Shown: piece after piece, positions 27,224 to 35,259 of the stretch | How the letters are laid out: each line of letters opens with the position of its first letter | Position numbering within the stretch: position 1 is the first letter of the stretch | DNA from: Shewanella woodyi ATCC 51908 | Lineage (GTDB): Bacteria; Pseudomonadota; Gammaproteobacteria; Enterobacterales; Shewanellaceae | DNA length: 64,000 bases | Assembly (NCBI RefSeq): GCF_000019525.1 | Contig: NC_010506.1 | Location: 744,001-808,000, forward strand | Direction of reading: 5' to 3' | Translations under genes and position numbers: made by a program | The notes under the pieces: model-generated | The model's input: the letters and a program-made list of their open reading frames with translations, nothing else | Told to the model about the DNA's origin: nothing | Databases searched by the model: none

Positions 27224-27725
27224 GAGCATGTGCTATTGCCGTCATCCCGGGCTTGTTCCGGGATCCATTCTTTCTTTTAAAAAATAGATTCTCACCACAG
27301 AGCGCTGCGCTACACGGAGTTCACGGAGGTAAAGATGGAGACAAACGTCTACAGAACCCGTTGCTCACGGAATAGCCTGTGGCTACAGGAACACTTCGCT
27401 TACAACAAAAGCAAAACTGAGCATGTGCTATTGCCGTCATCCCGGGCTTGTTCCGAGATCCATTCTTTCTTGTAAAAAACAAAGATATTCTCACCACAGA
27501 GCGCTGCGCTACACGGAGTTCACGGAGGTAAAGATGGAGACAAACGTCTACAGAACGCGTTGCTCATGGAATAGCCTGCGGCTACAGGAACGCTTCGCTT
27601 GCAGCAAAAGCAAAATTGAGCATGTGCCATTGCCGTCATCTCAGGCTTGTTCCGGGATCCATTCTTTCTTTTAAAAGCACGAAGACATTCTCACCACAGA
27701 GAGCTGCGCTTCACGGAGGTAAAGC
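27224..27725. repeat. Tandem repeat, about 2.5 copies of a 195-199 bp unit
   Basis: Units begin GAGCATGTGCYATTGCCGTC at 27224, 27419 and 27618 (periods 195 and 199). Each contains TCCCGGGCTTGTTCCGGGA, itself a hairpin, an ACCACAGAGCGCTGCGC segment and CACGGAGGTAAAG. The third copy is truncated near 27725. The composition differs from nearby genes. Frames inside it (such as 27423-27674) are not genes. Confidence 0.85.
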
Positions 27726-28080
27726 TGGAGGTTTAAGTCTGTGGTTTTTTGCCTTTCCCCGAGGTCGATGGCGTTTGAATGAACGCTGATTACATTTTCT
27801 GCAGTAAAGGGCTGGGCCAGAAAACGACCCAGTCTCCATTTCGAAGAGTATCATTTCGCGATACCTTATCCTGAAACAGAAGCTCTCAGCCTTATCTACA
27901 TTGAATATTTACAAAATTCCTTTTCAAATGACTGTGTATTGATAATGTTCTACTTACTTTGATGTTATCTTTTAAAACAATAGGTTATTCTAGCAACTAG
28001 AAGATTATCGAGACGTATCGATAATATTTAATAATGCAGCACTGATAACAATGTTATCGCTGCTGCTAATCAATAAGCTG
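27726..28080. other. Gene-free stretch between tandem repeats and the solitary cassette
   Basis: Holds the second copy of a short repeat (27777-27797, matching 5416-5436) and an imperfect palindrome GCAGC...GATAACA/TGTTATC...GCTGC at 28036-28066 only 14 bases from the cassette boundary. No coding signal. Confidence 0.45.
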
Positions 28081-28831
28081 TTAGTTTTTTAAGAAAAGGG
28101 AATTTTATGTCAGATAATAAGTTTAATATATATGTCAAACCAAGTGATTCTGATGCGAAAGAATCTTTACTCGCTTTTATAAACGCAGTTCAAAGTAAAA
28201 ACTTCCAAAGCCTTTCTAATGCCAGCGAGTATTGTGAAGTTGAACATCATTTAGATGTTGAGTTGAGTAGCTCTGAGCTAGACGGGGTATTCAATTTAAA
28301 ATTCTGGGCTGTTGGATCATTAACAGTAGAGGATTTTTTAGCTTTTCTGATTGAAGAGCTAAATGTGTCAGCAGTCGAAGCCGCTGTATTCATAGGAGAC
28401 TGTGGAGAATATGATTTTCATTTTATGTCATCTGAGGATGATGAGTCATTTGATGAATATGATGATCATGAGTGGAGCTGGCTAGAAAATCCTGTTATTG
28501 AATGGGAAGATCAAAATATTGTTTTAACTGGAAAATTTGAAAACTACGAAAGTAGAGATGAATTAGCCGAGGAACTCGAAGATTTGGGAGCTAACATACG
28601 ATCTTCTATTTCTAAAAAAACAACGTTGTTGGTAACTGGTTTAAGAGTTGGCCCATCTAAATTAGAAAAAGCTAAATCTTTAGGTGTCCGAATAATCACT
28701 GAAAATGAACTAATGGAATCAATGGAGTTGTGTTAAAAAACTAACAAGCCGTTAAAGTGCGACAAAATACAGTTGGCTATTTTCGCTTCGCTCAAGTTTA
28801 GCCAACAATATTTTGCGCCTTAACAGGGGCG
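28081..28831 (+). mobile_element. Solitary integron gene cassette (BRCT ORF plus attC)
   Basis: Left boundary G28080/TT in GTTAGTT; right crossover G28831/TT in GCGTTGAGG. The inverse core after the gene is AACTAAC (28739-28745), exactly complementary to GTTAGTT at the left boundary, so circularising the 751-bp segment would rebuild a perfectly paired attC end. The gene starts 26 bases inside and fills the cassette. No integrase gene and no second attC are nearby, so this is a single-cassette insertion outside an integron. Confidence 0.75.
28107..28736 (+). CDS. Cassette-encoded BRCT-domain protein
   Basis: A 209-residue, strongly acidic protein. Residues about 130-205 form a BRCT domain of the LigA type: NIVLTGKF, SRDELAEELEDLGANIRSSIS, KKTTLLVTG, GPSKLEKAKSLGVRIITENEL. 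The N-terminal 125 residues are not recognised; they end in a run of Glu/Asp (SSEDDESFDEYDDHE). BRCT domains bind phosphopeptides or DNA ends. AAAAGGG precedes the ATG. It is the sole gene of an integron-type cassette, a rare setting for a BRCT protein. A role in DNA transactions or in interfering with ligase-type complexes is speculation. Confidence 0.8.
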   Translation: MSDNKFNIYVKPSDSDAKESLLAFINAVQSKNFQSLSNASEYCEVEHHLDVELSSSELDGVFNLKFWAVGSLTVEDFLAFLIEELNVSAVEAAVFIGDCGEYDFHFMSSEDDESFDEYDDHEWSWLENPVIEWEDQNIVLTGKFENYESRDELAEELEDLGANIRSSISKKTTLLVTGLRVGPSKLEKAKSLGVRIITENELMESMELC

Positions 28832-28837
28832 TTGAGG
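28739..28837 (+). other. attC site
   Basis: AACTAAC inverse core, then AAGCCGTTAAAGTGCG...AGTTGGCT on the left arm, and AGCCAAC...TTTTGCGCCTTAACAGGGGCGTT on the right arm. The arms pair along AAAATA, GCG and GTTAA with a few extrahelical bases, as attC sites require, and the layout (TAACAA..CGTTAAAG and CTTAACAGGGGCGTT) is like Vibrio/Shewanella attC consensus sequences. Confidence 0.78.
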
Positions 28838-28973
28838 CTGTAGAATATCTCAAAAGTGAAAAGTGACGGGGGAAGTTGAGGTTCAGAAAGGCTGCAAAAC
28901 ATTTTTAGTCGGGTATTGTCTCAGGTTTCACTAAAAACTTATTTGCGAGCTTAATTTCTAATAACCTTTTAGT

Positions 28974-29180
28974 CTACTTATGTGCTACTCGATTTATCAT
29001 TACACTTATTTTAGGCGTAATGATTAAAACCATGACAGGAACTAAAATTATCGTTATTGCAAAGGTTTGCTGCCACAGAGGTAATTGAAAGTCTAAGCTT
29101 GTGATTGTAAATATTAGTAATGTCACAATAGGATAAACACACACCCAAGTTAAAGCTATTCTAAATATTTTTATCCTCAT
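28974..29180 (-). CDS. DUF2798-like two-TM membrane protein
   Basis: A 68-residue protein with two transmembrane helices (about 7-28 and 38-58) and the pattern VYPIVTLL...PLWQQTFAITIILVPVMVLIITPKI, typical of DUF2798 proteins. Function unknown. Its start is 2 bases after the MarR stop, so it is the third gene of a monooxygenase-MarR-DUF2798 operon. Confidence 0.75.
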   Translation of the reverse strand: MRIKIFRIALTWVCVYPIVTLLIFTITSLDFQLPLWQQTFAITIILVPVMVLIITPKISVMINRVAHK

Positions 29181-29182
29181 AT

Positions 29183-29614
29183 TTATTCCATTAATTTATT
29201 TATTTCATTGAAATACCCAGGAATCACCTTAGATAAGCAGGTAACCCCTTTTTTTGTCAGTGTAATTTTTTTTGCTCTTTTATCGGTTTCATCATTACTC
29301 GAAGTCAGTAAGCCATCCTCAATTAAACTTTTTAACGTTCTCGTTAGTACTGGCCGTGACACGTCTAAACGTGATGCTATTTCGTGTGGATAGAGGCTGC
29401 TTCTATTGGGCTCTCGATCAATAACAATGAGTATTAAAAACCTTAATTGTGAAAGATCATGAACAGAAAAATAGGTTTCTATACTCCTTATTAGGAGGCT
29501 TGCTTGTCTCATTATTCTGAGAGCTTCAATTATTGAGTTTTTCTCACCATTTGTTAAATCACTTGTGTATTTATCAAGCATTACTTCGGTTGGAAGTTCC
29601 TTTAAAAAAAACAT
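29183..29614 (-). CDS. MarR-family transcriptional regulator
   Basis: A 143-residue winged-helix regulator. The central region LRFLILIVIDREPNRSSLYPHEIASRLDVSRPVLTRTLKSLIEDGLLTSSNDETDKRAKKITLT has the MarR recognition helix and wing with the typical DxRxxxxxLT end (here DKRAKKITLT). MarR dimers bind short palindromes and release them on phenolic or oxidant ligands. It sits 9 bases after the monooxygenase gene and downstream of a perfect palindrome that is the obvious candidate for autoregulation. Confidence 0.85.
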   Translation of the reverse strand: MFFLKELPTEVMLDKYTSDLTNGEKNSIIEALRIMRQASLLIRSIETYFSVHDLSQLRFLILIVIDREPNRSSLYPHEIASRLDVSRPVLTRTLKSLIEDGLLTSSNDETDKRAKKITLTKKGVTCLSKVIPGYFNEINKLME

Positions 29615-29623
29615 ATTTTACCT

Positions 29624-29914
29624 TTAGGCTTGCTTAATAAGTTTAGAAATTTCAGGGGGGATTGCTAACCAGTCAGTGTAAGCTTCAAAAACAGCTTTTG
29701 TATAATCCATTTCATGGTGAAGTTTCAAAGCATTGTCATCAATCCATTCTTCGTATAAACACAAATTACCAGATCCATCTTCATGGAGAGTGAACTCTAG
29801 ACACCCAGGTTCATTTCGAGTCTGGGATATGATGTTCATAATAGCTTCTTTAGATACTTCAAAATATTTTGGTTTTGGTGTTATCTTTGCAAAAATAAAC
29901 GTGTGCTCATTCAT
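29624..29914 (-). CDS. Antibiotic biosynthesis monooxygenase (ABM)-domain protein
   Basis: A 96-residue ferredoxin-fold protein: FIFAKITPKPKYFEVSKEAI, RNEPGCLEFTLHEDGSGNLCLYEEWIDDNALKLHHEM is the ABM pattern shared by quinol monooxygenases such as YgiN and by LsrG. It may oxidise a quinol or other small phenolic compound, which would suit control by a MarR regulator in the same operon. AAGGAG lies 9 bases before the ATG. First gene of the operon. Confidence 0.83.
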   Translation of the reverse strand: MNEHTFIFAKITPKPKYFEVSKEAIMNIISQTRNEPGCLEFTLHEDGSGNLCLYEEWIDDNALKLHHEMDYTKAVFEAYTDWLAIPPEISKLIKQA

Positions 29915-29923
29915 TATGTTCTC

Positions 29924-29971
29924 CTTTACCTTTAAATATAGTTACCATGATAACTATATTTAAAGGTAAAG
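29924..29971. promoter_or_regulatory. Perfect 21-bp-arm palindrome, candidate MarR operator
   Basis: Arms 29924-29944 and 29951-29971 are exact inverted repeats around the 6-base centre CCATGA; the inner part reads TAGTTACCATGATAACTA, like many MarR sites. It ends 10 bases upstream of the ABM start and its edge overlaps the Shine-Dalgarno region, so binding would block transcription or, as RNA, the hairpin would bury the ribosome site. Confidence 0.75.
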
Positions 29972-30454
29972 CAACTTTGCAAAACAGATAGCAGAGGCTA
30001 TGGCTCCTATTCTGACGCTTATCACAATAACTTCCATCGTCATCAAGAAGGGTTACCTTCTTAGGTTTTTTAACTAAGACTTAGTAGCTAATTAACTCAA
30101 ATCGTTGGTGTGAATCCAAGTGTGAACTCGGTTTATACTGTTGAAATATATAGGCTTTAATTGGCGGGTTAGGAAGTGTTTTACAGTGTCCCTCAGAAGT
30201 ATCTGCACATCAGGTCGCTCTTTGGCATCTGACCCATAGGGATATGGGAAATGTCATGATTATGTAGGGAACATCATTGACCTGCCACTGCGACATTGGT
30301 GCATCCATGCACGGCACCTGCTGTAAGCAATAAACAAGATTGAAGCTATGGTTTCCTAGATACTATCAAACATCAAGCCAACCCAATGAACCCAACCAAA
30401 AAGATACTTGAAACTTGCTATCGGGCAAGTAGAACAGCTGTGATTAGACAAATG
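29972..30454. other. Gene-free region with dispersed repeat
   Basis: No gene. It includes the second copy of the 45-base repeat at 30386-30430 and repeat-like sequence around 30180-30340 (including GCATCCATGCACGGCAC). The frame at 30386-30700 is antisense to arfB. Confidence 0.5.
30386..30430 (+). repeat. Dispersed repeat, copy 2
   Basis: 40 of 45 positions identical to 8276-8320, same orientation; ends 24 bases before the arfB stop codon. Confidence 0.7.
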
Positions 30455-30868
30455 TCAAAAGTCTTTGTTTTGACGCAGCGCCTTGGTGGCCCCTTTCTGC
30501 TTTTTAGCATCGACTCGCCTGCGTTGGCTGCCCTTGGTAGGTTTGGTCGCTACCCGTCTTTTCTGTACTATGGCCACACTGGCGACCAGTTCAATAAACT
30601 GCTCCAAAGCGGTTTGGCGATTAAAGTCTTGGCTGCGGCTGGCTTGGCACTTGATGATGATTTTACCGCTCTTGGTGATGCGGTGGTCGGCTTTTTTTAA
30701 CAGTGCCTGTTTATAAAACTCTGGCAGGGAGGAGGCGTTGATGTCGAAGATAATCTGGGCGGCGGTGGAGACCTTATTTAGGTGCTGACCGCCAGCGCCA
30801 CTTGAGCGGATAAATTGCCATTCAATCTCATTTTCTTGAAGGGAGACACTATTTGAAATTTTAATCAT
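30455..30868 (-). CDS. arfB: Alternative ribosome-rescue factor, peptidyl-tRNA hydrolase
   Basis: ArfB (YaeJ) enters the A site of stalled ribosomes and hydrolyses peptidyl-tRNA. The 137-residue protein has the class-I release-factor-like catalytic loop SSGAGGQHLNKVSTA with GGQ at residues 26-28, and a basic C-terminal tail (QKRRVATKPTKGSQRRRVDAKKQKGATK) that binds the mRNA channel. Length agrees with the family (about 140). It stands alone on the minus strand, divergent from the SpoIIAA-like gene. Confidence 0.93.
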   Translation of the reverse strand: MIKISNSVSLQENEIEWQFIRSSGAGGQHLNKVSTAAQIIFDINASSLPEFYKQALLKKADHRITKSGKIIIKCQASRSQDFNRQTALEQFIELVASVAIVQKRRVATKPTKGSQRRRVDAKKQKGATKALRQNKDF

Positions 30869-30985
30869 GGCAAACTACTTTAGCTTCGGGGGAGGCTATC
30901 TTACCAAAACTAAAATGGATTTATTCATGTTTACTATTTTTGCTATGCTGCCCTCAATTAGACTGATCTGTTCGGAGTATTTTCT

Positions 30986-31351
30986 ATGTTGTGTAAAATC
31001 CCAGATATTGCAGAAGGTGTGATAAGCCTTTTTGCCAGTGGGCGTTTGTCGAGTTCAGACTATCAAGAGAAACTTAAACCCTTGATTGAACAGAGTCGTG
31101 GTGAGGCGGGGAAGGTTTTTCTCTATGTCGAAGCCGATGTATTACTTGAGGGATGGGATGCAAATTCACTGACTGGCAGTGGTGAAGTGCGTTTAGATAA
31201 TTTCGATGCCTTAGTGCTTGTTGGTGGCCCTGATTGGTTTGGTAACGCTGTACGTTTGATGGGGCCTTTTATGCAAAGTGAGGTGGCTTGGTACCCGCTT
31301 GAGGCGAAAGTTGAAGCGATTGCTTGGATGACTGAACGCTTAGAGAAGTAG
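30986..31351 (+). CDS. SpoIIAA/STAS-like protein (DUF3478 type)
   Basis: A 121-residue soluble protein: VISLFASGRLSSSDYQEKLKPLIEQ, KVFLYVEADVLLEGW, FDALVLVGGPDWFGNAVRLMGPFM and VAWYPLEAKVEAIAWM form the alternating beta-alpha pattern of SpoIIAA-like (STAS-fold) proteins common in marine bacteria. Role unknown; no kinase or anti-sigma partner lies nearby. TTCGGAG lies 9 bases before the ATG. Confidence 0.8.
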   Translation: MLCKIPDIAEGVISLFASGRLSSSDYQEKLKPLIEQSRGEAGKVFLYVEADVLLEGWDANSLTGSGEVRLDNFDALVLVGGPDWFGNAVRLMGPFMQSEVAWYPLEAKVEAIAWMTERLEK

Positions 31352-31502
31352 AATGGTCTATTTTATCTAGCTTAGATAGTTTATTCTATTTGTTTACTAA
31401 AGCGGCGCTGGATCACATCATGCCCTCGTGGCTAGTCGTTCATTTATAAGAAAAGTTATTCGCTAAGGAAATGCGAATAACACCAATACTTAAGGAAATA
31501 TC

Positions 31503-31703
31503 ATGTCTTTATCTACTAAGTTAACTAAAACTGTTTCTGCTACTTTCTCTATCTTGATGGCGAGTGTGTTTGTTATCAGCCTAAGTGGTTGTGCACCTGA
31601 GGTGGGCAGCGAGAAGTGGTGTAAGCAGATGAGCGAAAAAGATAAGGGTGATTGGTCAACGAACGAAGCTACTGATTACGCTAAGCACTGCGTATTTAAG
31701 TAA
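31503..31703 (+). CDS. DUF3012 small lipoprotein
   Basis: A 66-residue lipoprotein. Signal peptide with lipobox LSGC (Cys30), then GSEKWCKQMSEKDKGDWSTNEATDYAKHCVFK, which is the DUF3012 pattern with its two conserved cysteines. TTAAGGAAATATC precedes the ATG. Unknown function, presumably periplasm-facing. Confidence 0.85.
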   Translation: MSLSTKLTKTVSATFSILMASVFVISLSGCAPEVGSEKWCKQMSEKDKGDWSTNEATDYAKHCVFK

Positions 31704-31870
31704 ATATTGTTTACAGTGTCAGAGATCTTTTGACAAAGTGCACAGAGATCTCGATTTTAGATAGTTGACTCACGGTAGTAGGTAGAAACGCTTGTTACCG
31801 TGGAACTTTTGAATACAATGTCAGTCTGAATAAAAGTAAGTTCCCAAAACGCTATTTTTAAAGGTATTTT

Positions 31871-32344
31871 TTGAAGCACTCTTTTCGTCAATTCACTCAC
31901 AAGATCGCCATTATGATGGTCGCTGTTGTGCTACTGCAATTTGCAGGGGCAAACTTAGGCGCGCATCAGTTGCATCTTGGGGATCATAAAGAGGAGAGCG
32001 TAAACCATCCGCATCTGGAGTTTACCGCCCAGATCACCAGCTTAGCCCAGTGTATCGATTGTACCTGCAATGTTGAAACCGATGTTCCACTTTCACCGAG
32101 TAGCGACGCCAATATTAGTCAATCTTTAGATCTTCCAGGCGCTAAACACAATCATCTGATCAGTAAAACCGAAACTCAGACCTTCGATCTCTGTTTAGAT
32201 TGCCAATGCCACGGTGGTCACGTGACTGCCATGTCTATTACTACTATGGTGCCCTCTATTCCCAAAGGGGATGAACTTGTGGCCAGTGTAGAACAATACC
32301 TGCCACCAGAAGCCACGTTAAATTACCGCCCTCCAATCGTATAA
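31871..32344 (+). CDS. Cys/His-rich exported protein upstream of the czc operon
   Basis: A 157-residue protein with an N-terminal hydrophobic segment (about 11-31), then a His-rich stretch (HQLHLGDHKEESVNHPH) and two CxxCxC motifs, CIDCTCN and CLDCQCHGGH. Such clusters suggest binding of soft or transition metals in the periplasm. The start is taken as TTG at 31871 with AAAGGT upstream; an ATG at 31913 would shorten the protein and leave a weaker signal. Located 180 bases before the efflux operon, it may be an accessory metal-binding or sensing protein. Family not recognised. Confidence 0.6.
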   Translation: MKHSFRQFTHKIAIMMVAVVLLQFAGANLGAHQLHLGDHKEESVNHPHLEFTAQITSLAQCIDCTCNVETDVPLSPSSDANISQSLDLPGAKHNHLISKTETQTFDLCLDCQCHGGHVTAMSITTMVPSIPKGDELVASVEQYLPPEATLNYRPPIV

Positions 32345-32524
32345 CCTCAGCTAATTTTTTAGCTTCTAAAAAGCATAATGGAACAGCCTAGACCTAGTTT
32401 ATTTGGGTGTCCGACTGTACCTCACTTTTTTACCCCCATTTAGTCTTGAGCCTAAGCCTTGCTAAAACCTGAGTGTTTAGCCTTGGTGTTAACTCATCTA
32501 TGACTTTTGGGGAAAGGAAATACG

Positions 32525-33874
32525 ATGAAAAAAACTATCATTGCCAGTTTACTGCTTGCCTATATGGCGGGTGGTGCACTGCATGTGCAGGCGGAAACAG
32601 CAGACTCAAATTTAGCTGTAGAGCGCACAACTGCTGCATCTATAACGCAAAACTCTCAAACCCCAATAGCTCAAAGTGAAGCTATGGCAGACTTTAGCGT
32701 TTGGCTCCCTGAGCTAATGCAAGATTTTAATGCCCTGCCTGAAGTTCGAGCTCAAGAAGCCAAGCGTAAGCAGGCCAGCCTTATGATCAAGGCAGCCGAT
32801 CAAGCTGTGTACAACCCAGAACTTGGTCTAGGTTATCAAAATGCCTCAGAAGACACTTACTCTCTTGATATAAGTCAGACCATAGATTGGGGAGATAAGC
32901 GTGGCGCCGCAACTCGCAAAGCCCAACTGCAAGCTGAAATTCTGCTATCAGATATTGCTCTAGAGCGGAGCCAGATGTTGGCAAATACGTTACTTGCACT
33001 GGTCGAGCAGTCACAGGCGAGTAAGGCGTTAGCGTTTCAAAAGCAGCAGTTGGTATCGGCGAAGACTCAGTTAAAGATAGCGGTGCAGCAGATGGAGCTG
33101 GGCGATCTGTCTGCGGTTGAGCTGCAGCTTATCCAGCTTGATGTTGCCAGTAAGGCGGCAGATTATGCGGTTGCTGAGCAGGCCTCAATCACGGCTGATG
33201 CGGATGTGTTGATGTTATTAGGCAGTAGCGAACTGCCTTTTAACGGCTTCTTAGGTGCGTTGACAACCTCCCTTGTTTCTAAACAGGTTAGCCCACAACT
33301 GCCTGCGCTGAAGAGTGCGTATCAACAGGTGTTACTGGCTAAAGTGGCTGCCCAGCAGGTGAAAGCGGATACCTCCGCCGACCCAACCATCAGCTTGAGT
33401 GCTGAGCGTGAAGGTGAGGAGAATAAGCTAGGGGTGGGCTTATCAATTCCACTGCAGATCCGTAATAACTACAGCGATACCTTGGCCGTTGCAGGTCAGG
33501 AGATCGCTGTTGCCGAGCAGAGTTATCTAGCACGTGAACGCGTGCTTACTCAGCAACAGAAAAAATTCAATCTAAGTCTGCCAAGGCTCACGGAGCGCTA
33601 TCAGGAGTGGCGCGAGCTCGTGTTTCATTCGGGTCAGGAAGCAGCTTCAGCGCTGGGACAGCAGTGGAAAGCGGGTGATATCAACACCAGTGACTACCTG
33701 CAGAGTCAGCGGCAACTGTCGAGCAGTTTCCTCGCGGGCTTGTCACTGGAGACGGCACTTTACTCGAGTTGGCTCGAGTGGATGGGCGCCAGTGGTCAGC
33801 TAGATAGCTTCCTTAGCGCTCAGCTGCCAGCGGATTCAAGTGCGACTGCCAACACCAGTACGCTTTCTCATTAG
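32525..33874 (+). CDS. czcC: TolC-type outer-membrane channel of metal efflux system (CzcC-like)
   Basis: Outer-membrane factor of a tripartite HME-RND pump, 449 residues. Signal peptide up to HVQA; then the two long coiled-coil repeats of the OEP family (about 60-240 and 265-430), with NPELGLGYQN and SLDISQTIDWGDKR typical of CzcC/CusC-like factors. ATG at 32525 follows AAAGGA; the TTG at 32507 is ignored. Gap to the next gene is 16 bases. Substrate metal not assignable from this subunit. Confidence 0.88.
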   Translation: MKKTIIASLLLAYMAGGALHVQAETADSNLAVERTTAASITQNSQTPIAQSEAMADFSVWLPELMQDFNALPEVRAQEAKRKQASLMIKAADQAVYNPELGLGYQNASEDTYSLDISQTIDWGDKRGAATRKAQLQAEILLSDIALERSQMLANTLLALVEQSQASKALAFQKQQLVSAKTQLKIAVQQMELGDLSAVELQLIQLDVASKAADYAVAEQASITADADVLMLLGSSELPFNGFLGALTTSLVSKQVSPQLPALKSAYQQVLLAKVAAQQVKADTSADPTISLSAEREGEENKLGVGLSIPLQIRNNYSDTLAVAGQEIAVAEQSYLARERVLTQQQKKFNLSLPRLTERYQEWRELVFHSGQEAASALGQQWKAGDINTSDYLQSQRQLSSSFLAGLSLETALYSSWLEWMGASGQLDSFLSAQLPADSSATANTSTLSH

Positions 33875-33890
33875 ATTGGAATTTATCATT

Positions 33891-35192
33891 ATGAAACACA
33901 ATACAGATTTAAAGATTATTGAAGTTAACGCCATTACTAAGGCGATCGCGAAAGCCATGTTTAGTGCAAAGCGTTTTGGATTATTTATCACTTTAGCGGC
34001 AGCTATCTCTATTCCTACCACGGCACTGGCTGGCGATGGTCATGAGCATGCATCCATTGAGAGTGGCTCAGGCGAGCCCCATGTGGAGCAGATTGCTCAT
34101 CAAAATGAGGAGAGCCATGATCACGATGGAGAGTCAAAAGTTGTGGCCGATGACGGTCATGGCCACGGAGCTGGTGAGGCTGAAGAGGAGTCTCACGCTT
34201 TAGTGCTCAGTGATGAGCAGTTAGCGCTGGCCAATATTCAGGTTGAGAAGTTAGCCGTTGCCACTTTTAGTTTAGAAGCCGTTGCCACCGCAACCTTAGT
34301 GGTCGACCGTGATAAAACCATGACCTTAGCACCGCAACTGGATGTCAGAGTCGAGCAGCGTCATGTGGTTCCTGGACAAGAGGTTACTCAAGGACAAGCA
34401 CTGCTGACACTAGGTGGCGTTGCTGTTGCACAGGCTCAGGCTGATTACATTAATGCCGCTGCTGAGTGGAGCCGAGTTAGCCGTATGAGTAAGAGTGCAG
34501 TGAGTGCGAGTCGCCGCCTTCAAGCTCAAGTCGATGCTGAGTTAAAACGCGCGATTTTAGAGGCGATGAAGATGACCTCAAAGCAGATAGCTCAGCTGGA
34601 GTCGAATCCGAGCAACATAGGTAGCTATCAACTGTTAGCGCCGATCAATGGCCGTGTTCAGCAAGATTTAGCAAAATTAGGGCAGATAGTGCCTGCGGGA
34701 ACAGCGCTGATGCAGCTAACCGATGAGTCTCATCTTTGGGTTGAGGCGCAAGTGACGCCTGCTCAGTCTGAAAAGGTGAGCATCGGCAGCGTGGCTTTGG
34801 TGCGTGTGGGTGAGAGAAGCTTAGAGGCGAAAGTGATTGGTCGCTCCCATGAGTTAGACAGTGTGACTCGCACCGAGCAGATCTTGGTGAGCCTAGAAAA
34901 TCCAGGCCATGTGATCCATGCCGGTCAGTTTGCTGAGCTTTACCTGCCTGATTCTATCGAAACAGGTTTTGTGTTGCCCGATGCCGCGTTAACTCGCGGT
35001 GGTGATGGAGATTGGCAGGTATTTATTCAAGATGAAGATGGCTTTGAAGCTGTCGAAGTGGACGTGGTTGAAAGCCAACGTGGCATGAATCTGGTTCGTG
35101 GATTAGCCGTTGGTAGTCAGGTTGTGGTTTCCGGCGCCTTTTTCTTAGCGTCAGAGCTGGCTAAGTCTGGTTTCGATATTCATAACCACTAG
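33891..35192 (+). CDS. czcB: Periplasmic membrane-fusion adaptor (CzcB-like), His-rich
   Basis: Membrane-fusion protein of 433 residues linking CzcA to CzcC. After an unusually long N-terminal region with a signal segment (about 25-45), there is a His/Asp/Glu-rich stretch (GDGHEHAS, EESHDHDGES, DDGHGHGAGE), likely metal-binding. Then come the biotinyl-lipoyl halves (VEQRHVVPGQEVTQGQALL and LLAPINGRVQQDLAKLGQIV), a helical hairpin between, and a beta-barrel domain. The start at 33891 removes an upstream extension that overlaps czcC. The His-rich region suggests a divalent metal such as zinc, cobalt, nickel or copper. Confidence 0.88.
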   Translation: MKHNTDLKIIEVNAITKAIAKAMFSAKRFGLFITLAAAISIPTTALAGDGHEHASIESGSGEPHVEQIAHQNEESHDHDGESKVVADDGHGHGAGEAEEESHALVLSDEQLALANIQVEKLAVATFSLEAVATATLVVDRDKTMTLAPQLDVRVEQRHVVPGQEVTQGQALLTLGGVAVAQAQADYINAAAEWSRVSRMSKSAVSASRRLQAQVDAELKRAILEAMKMTSKQIAQLESNPSNIGSYQLLAPINGRVQQDLAKLGQIVPAGTALMQLTDESHLWVEAQVTPAQSEKVSIGSVALVRVGERSLEAKVIGRSHELDSVTRTEQILVSLENPGHVIHAGQFAELYLPDSIETGFVLPDAALTRGGDGDWQVFIQDEDGFEAVEVDVVESQRGMNLVRGLAVGSQVVVSGAFFLASELAKSGFDIHNH

Positions 35193-35259
35193 TCACAAGC
35201 CTGAGTCATTACTTAGATTTAGACCATCTACATATTCTTGAAAAGAAAGAGGTTCTCTC

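Noticed and set aside
27423..27674. An 83-codon frame inside the tandem repeats
   Set aside because: It arises from repeat DNA, has no ribosome site and its protein is of odd composition.
27224..27725. Possible CRISPR array
   Set aside because: The repeated unit is about 195 bp without separate short repeats and unique spacers; it is an ordinary tandem repeat.
30386..30700. A 104-codon plus-strand frame
   Set aside because: It lies mostly antisense to arfB, whose GGQ motif and basic tail are unmistakable, and starts inside a dispersed repeat.
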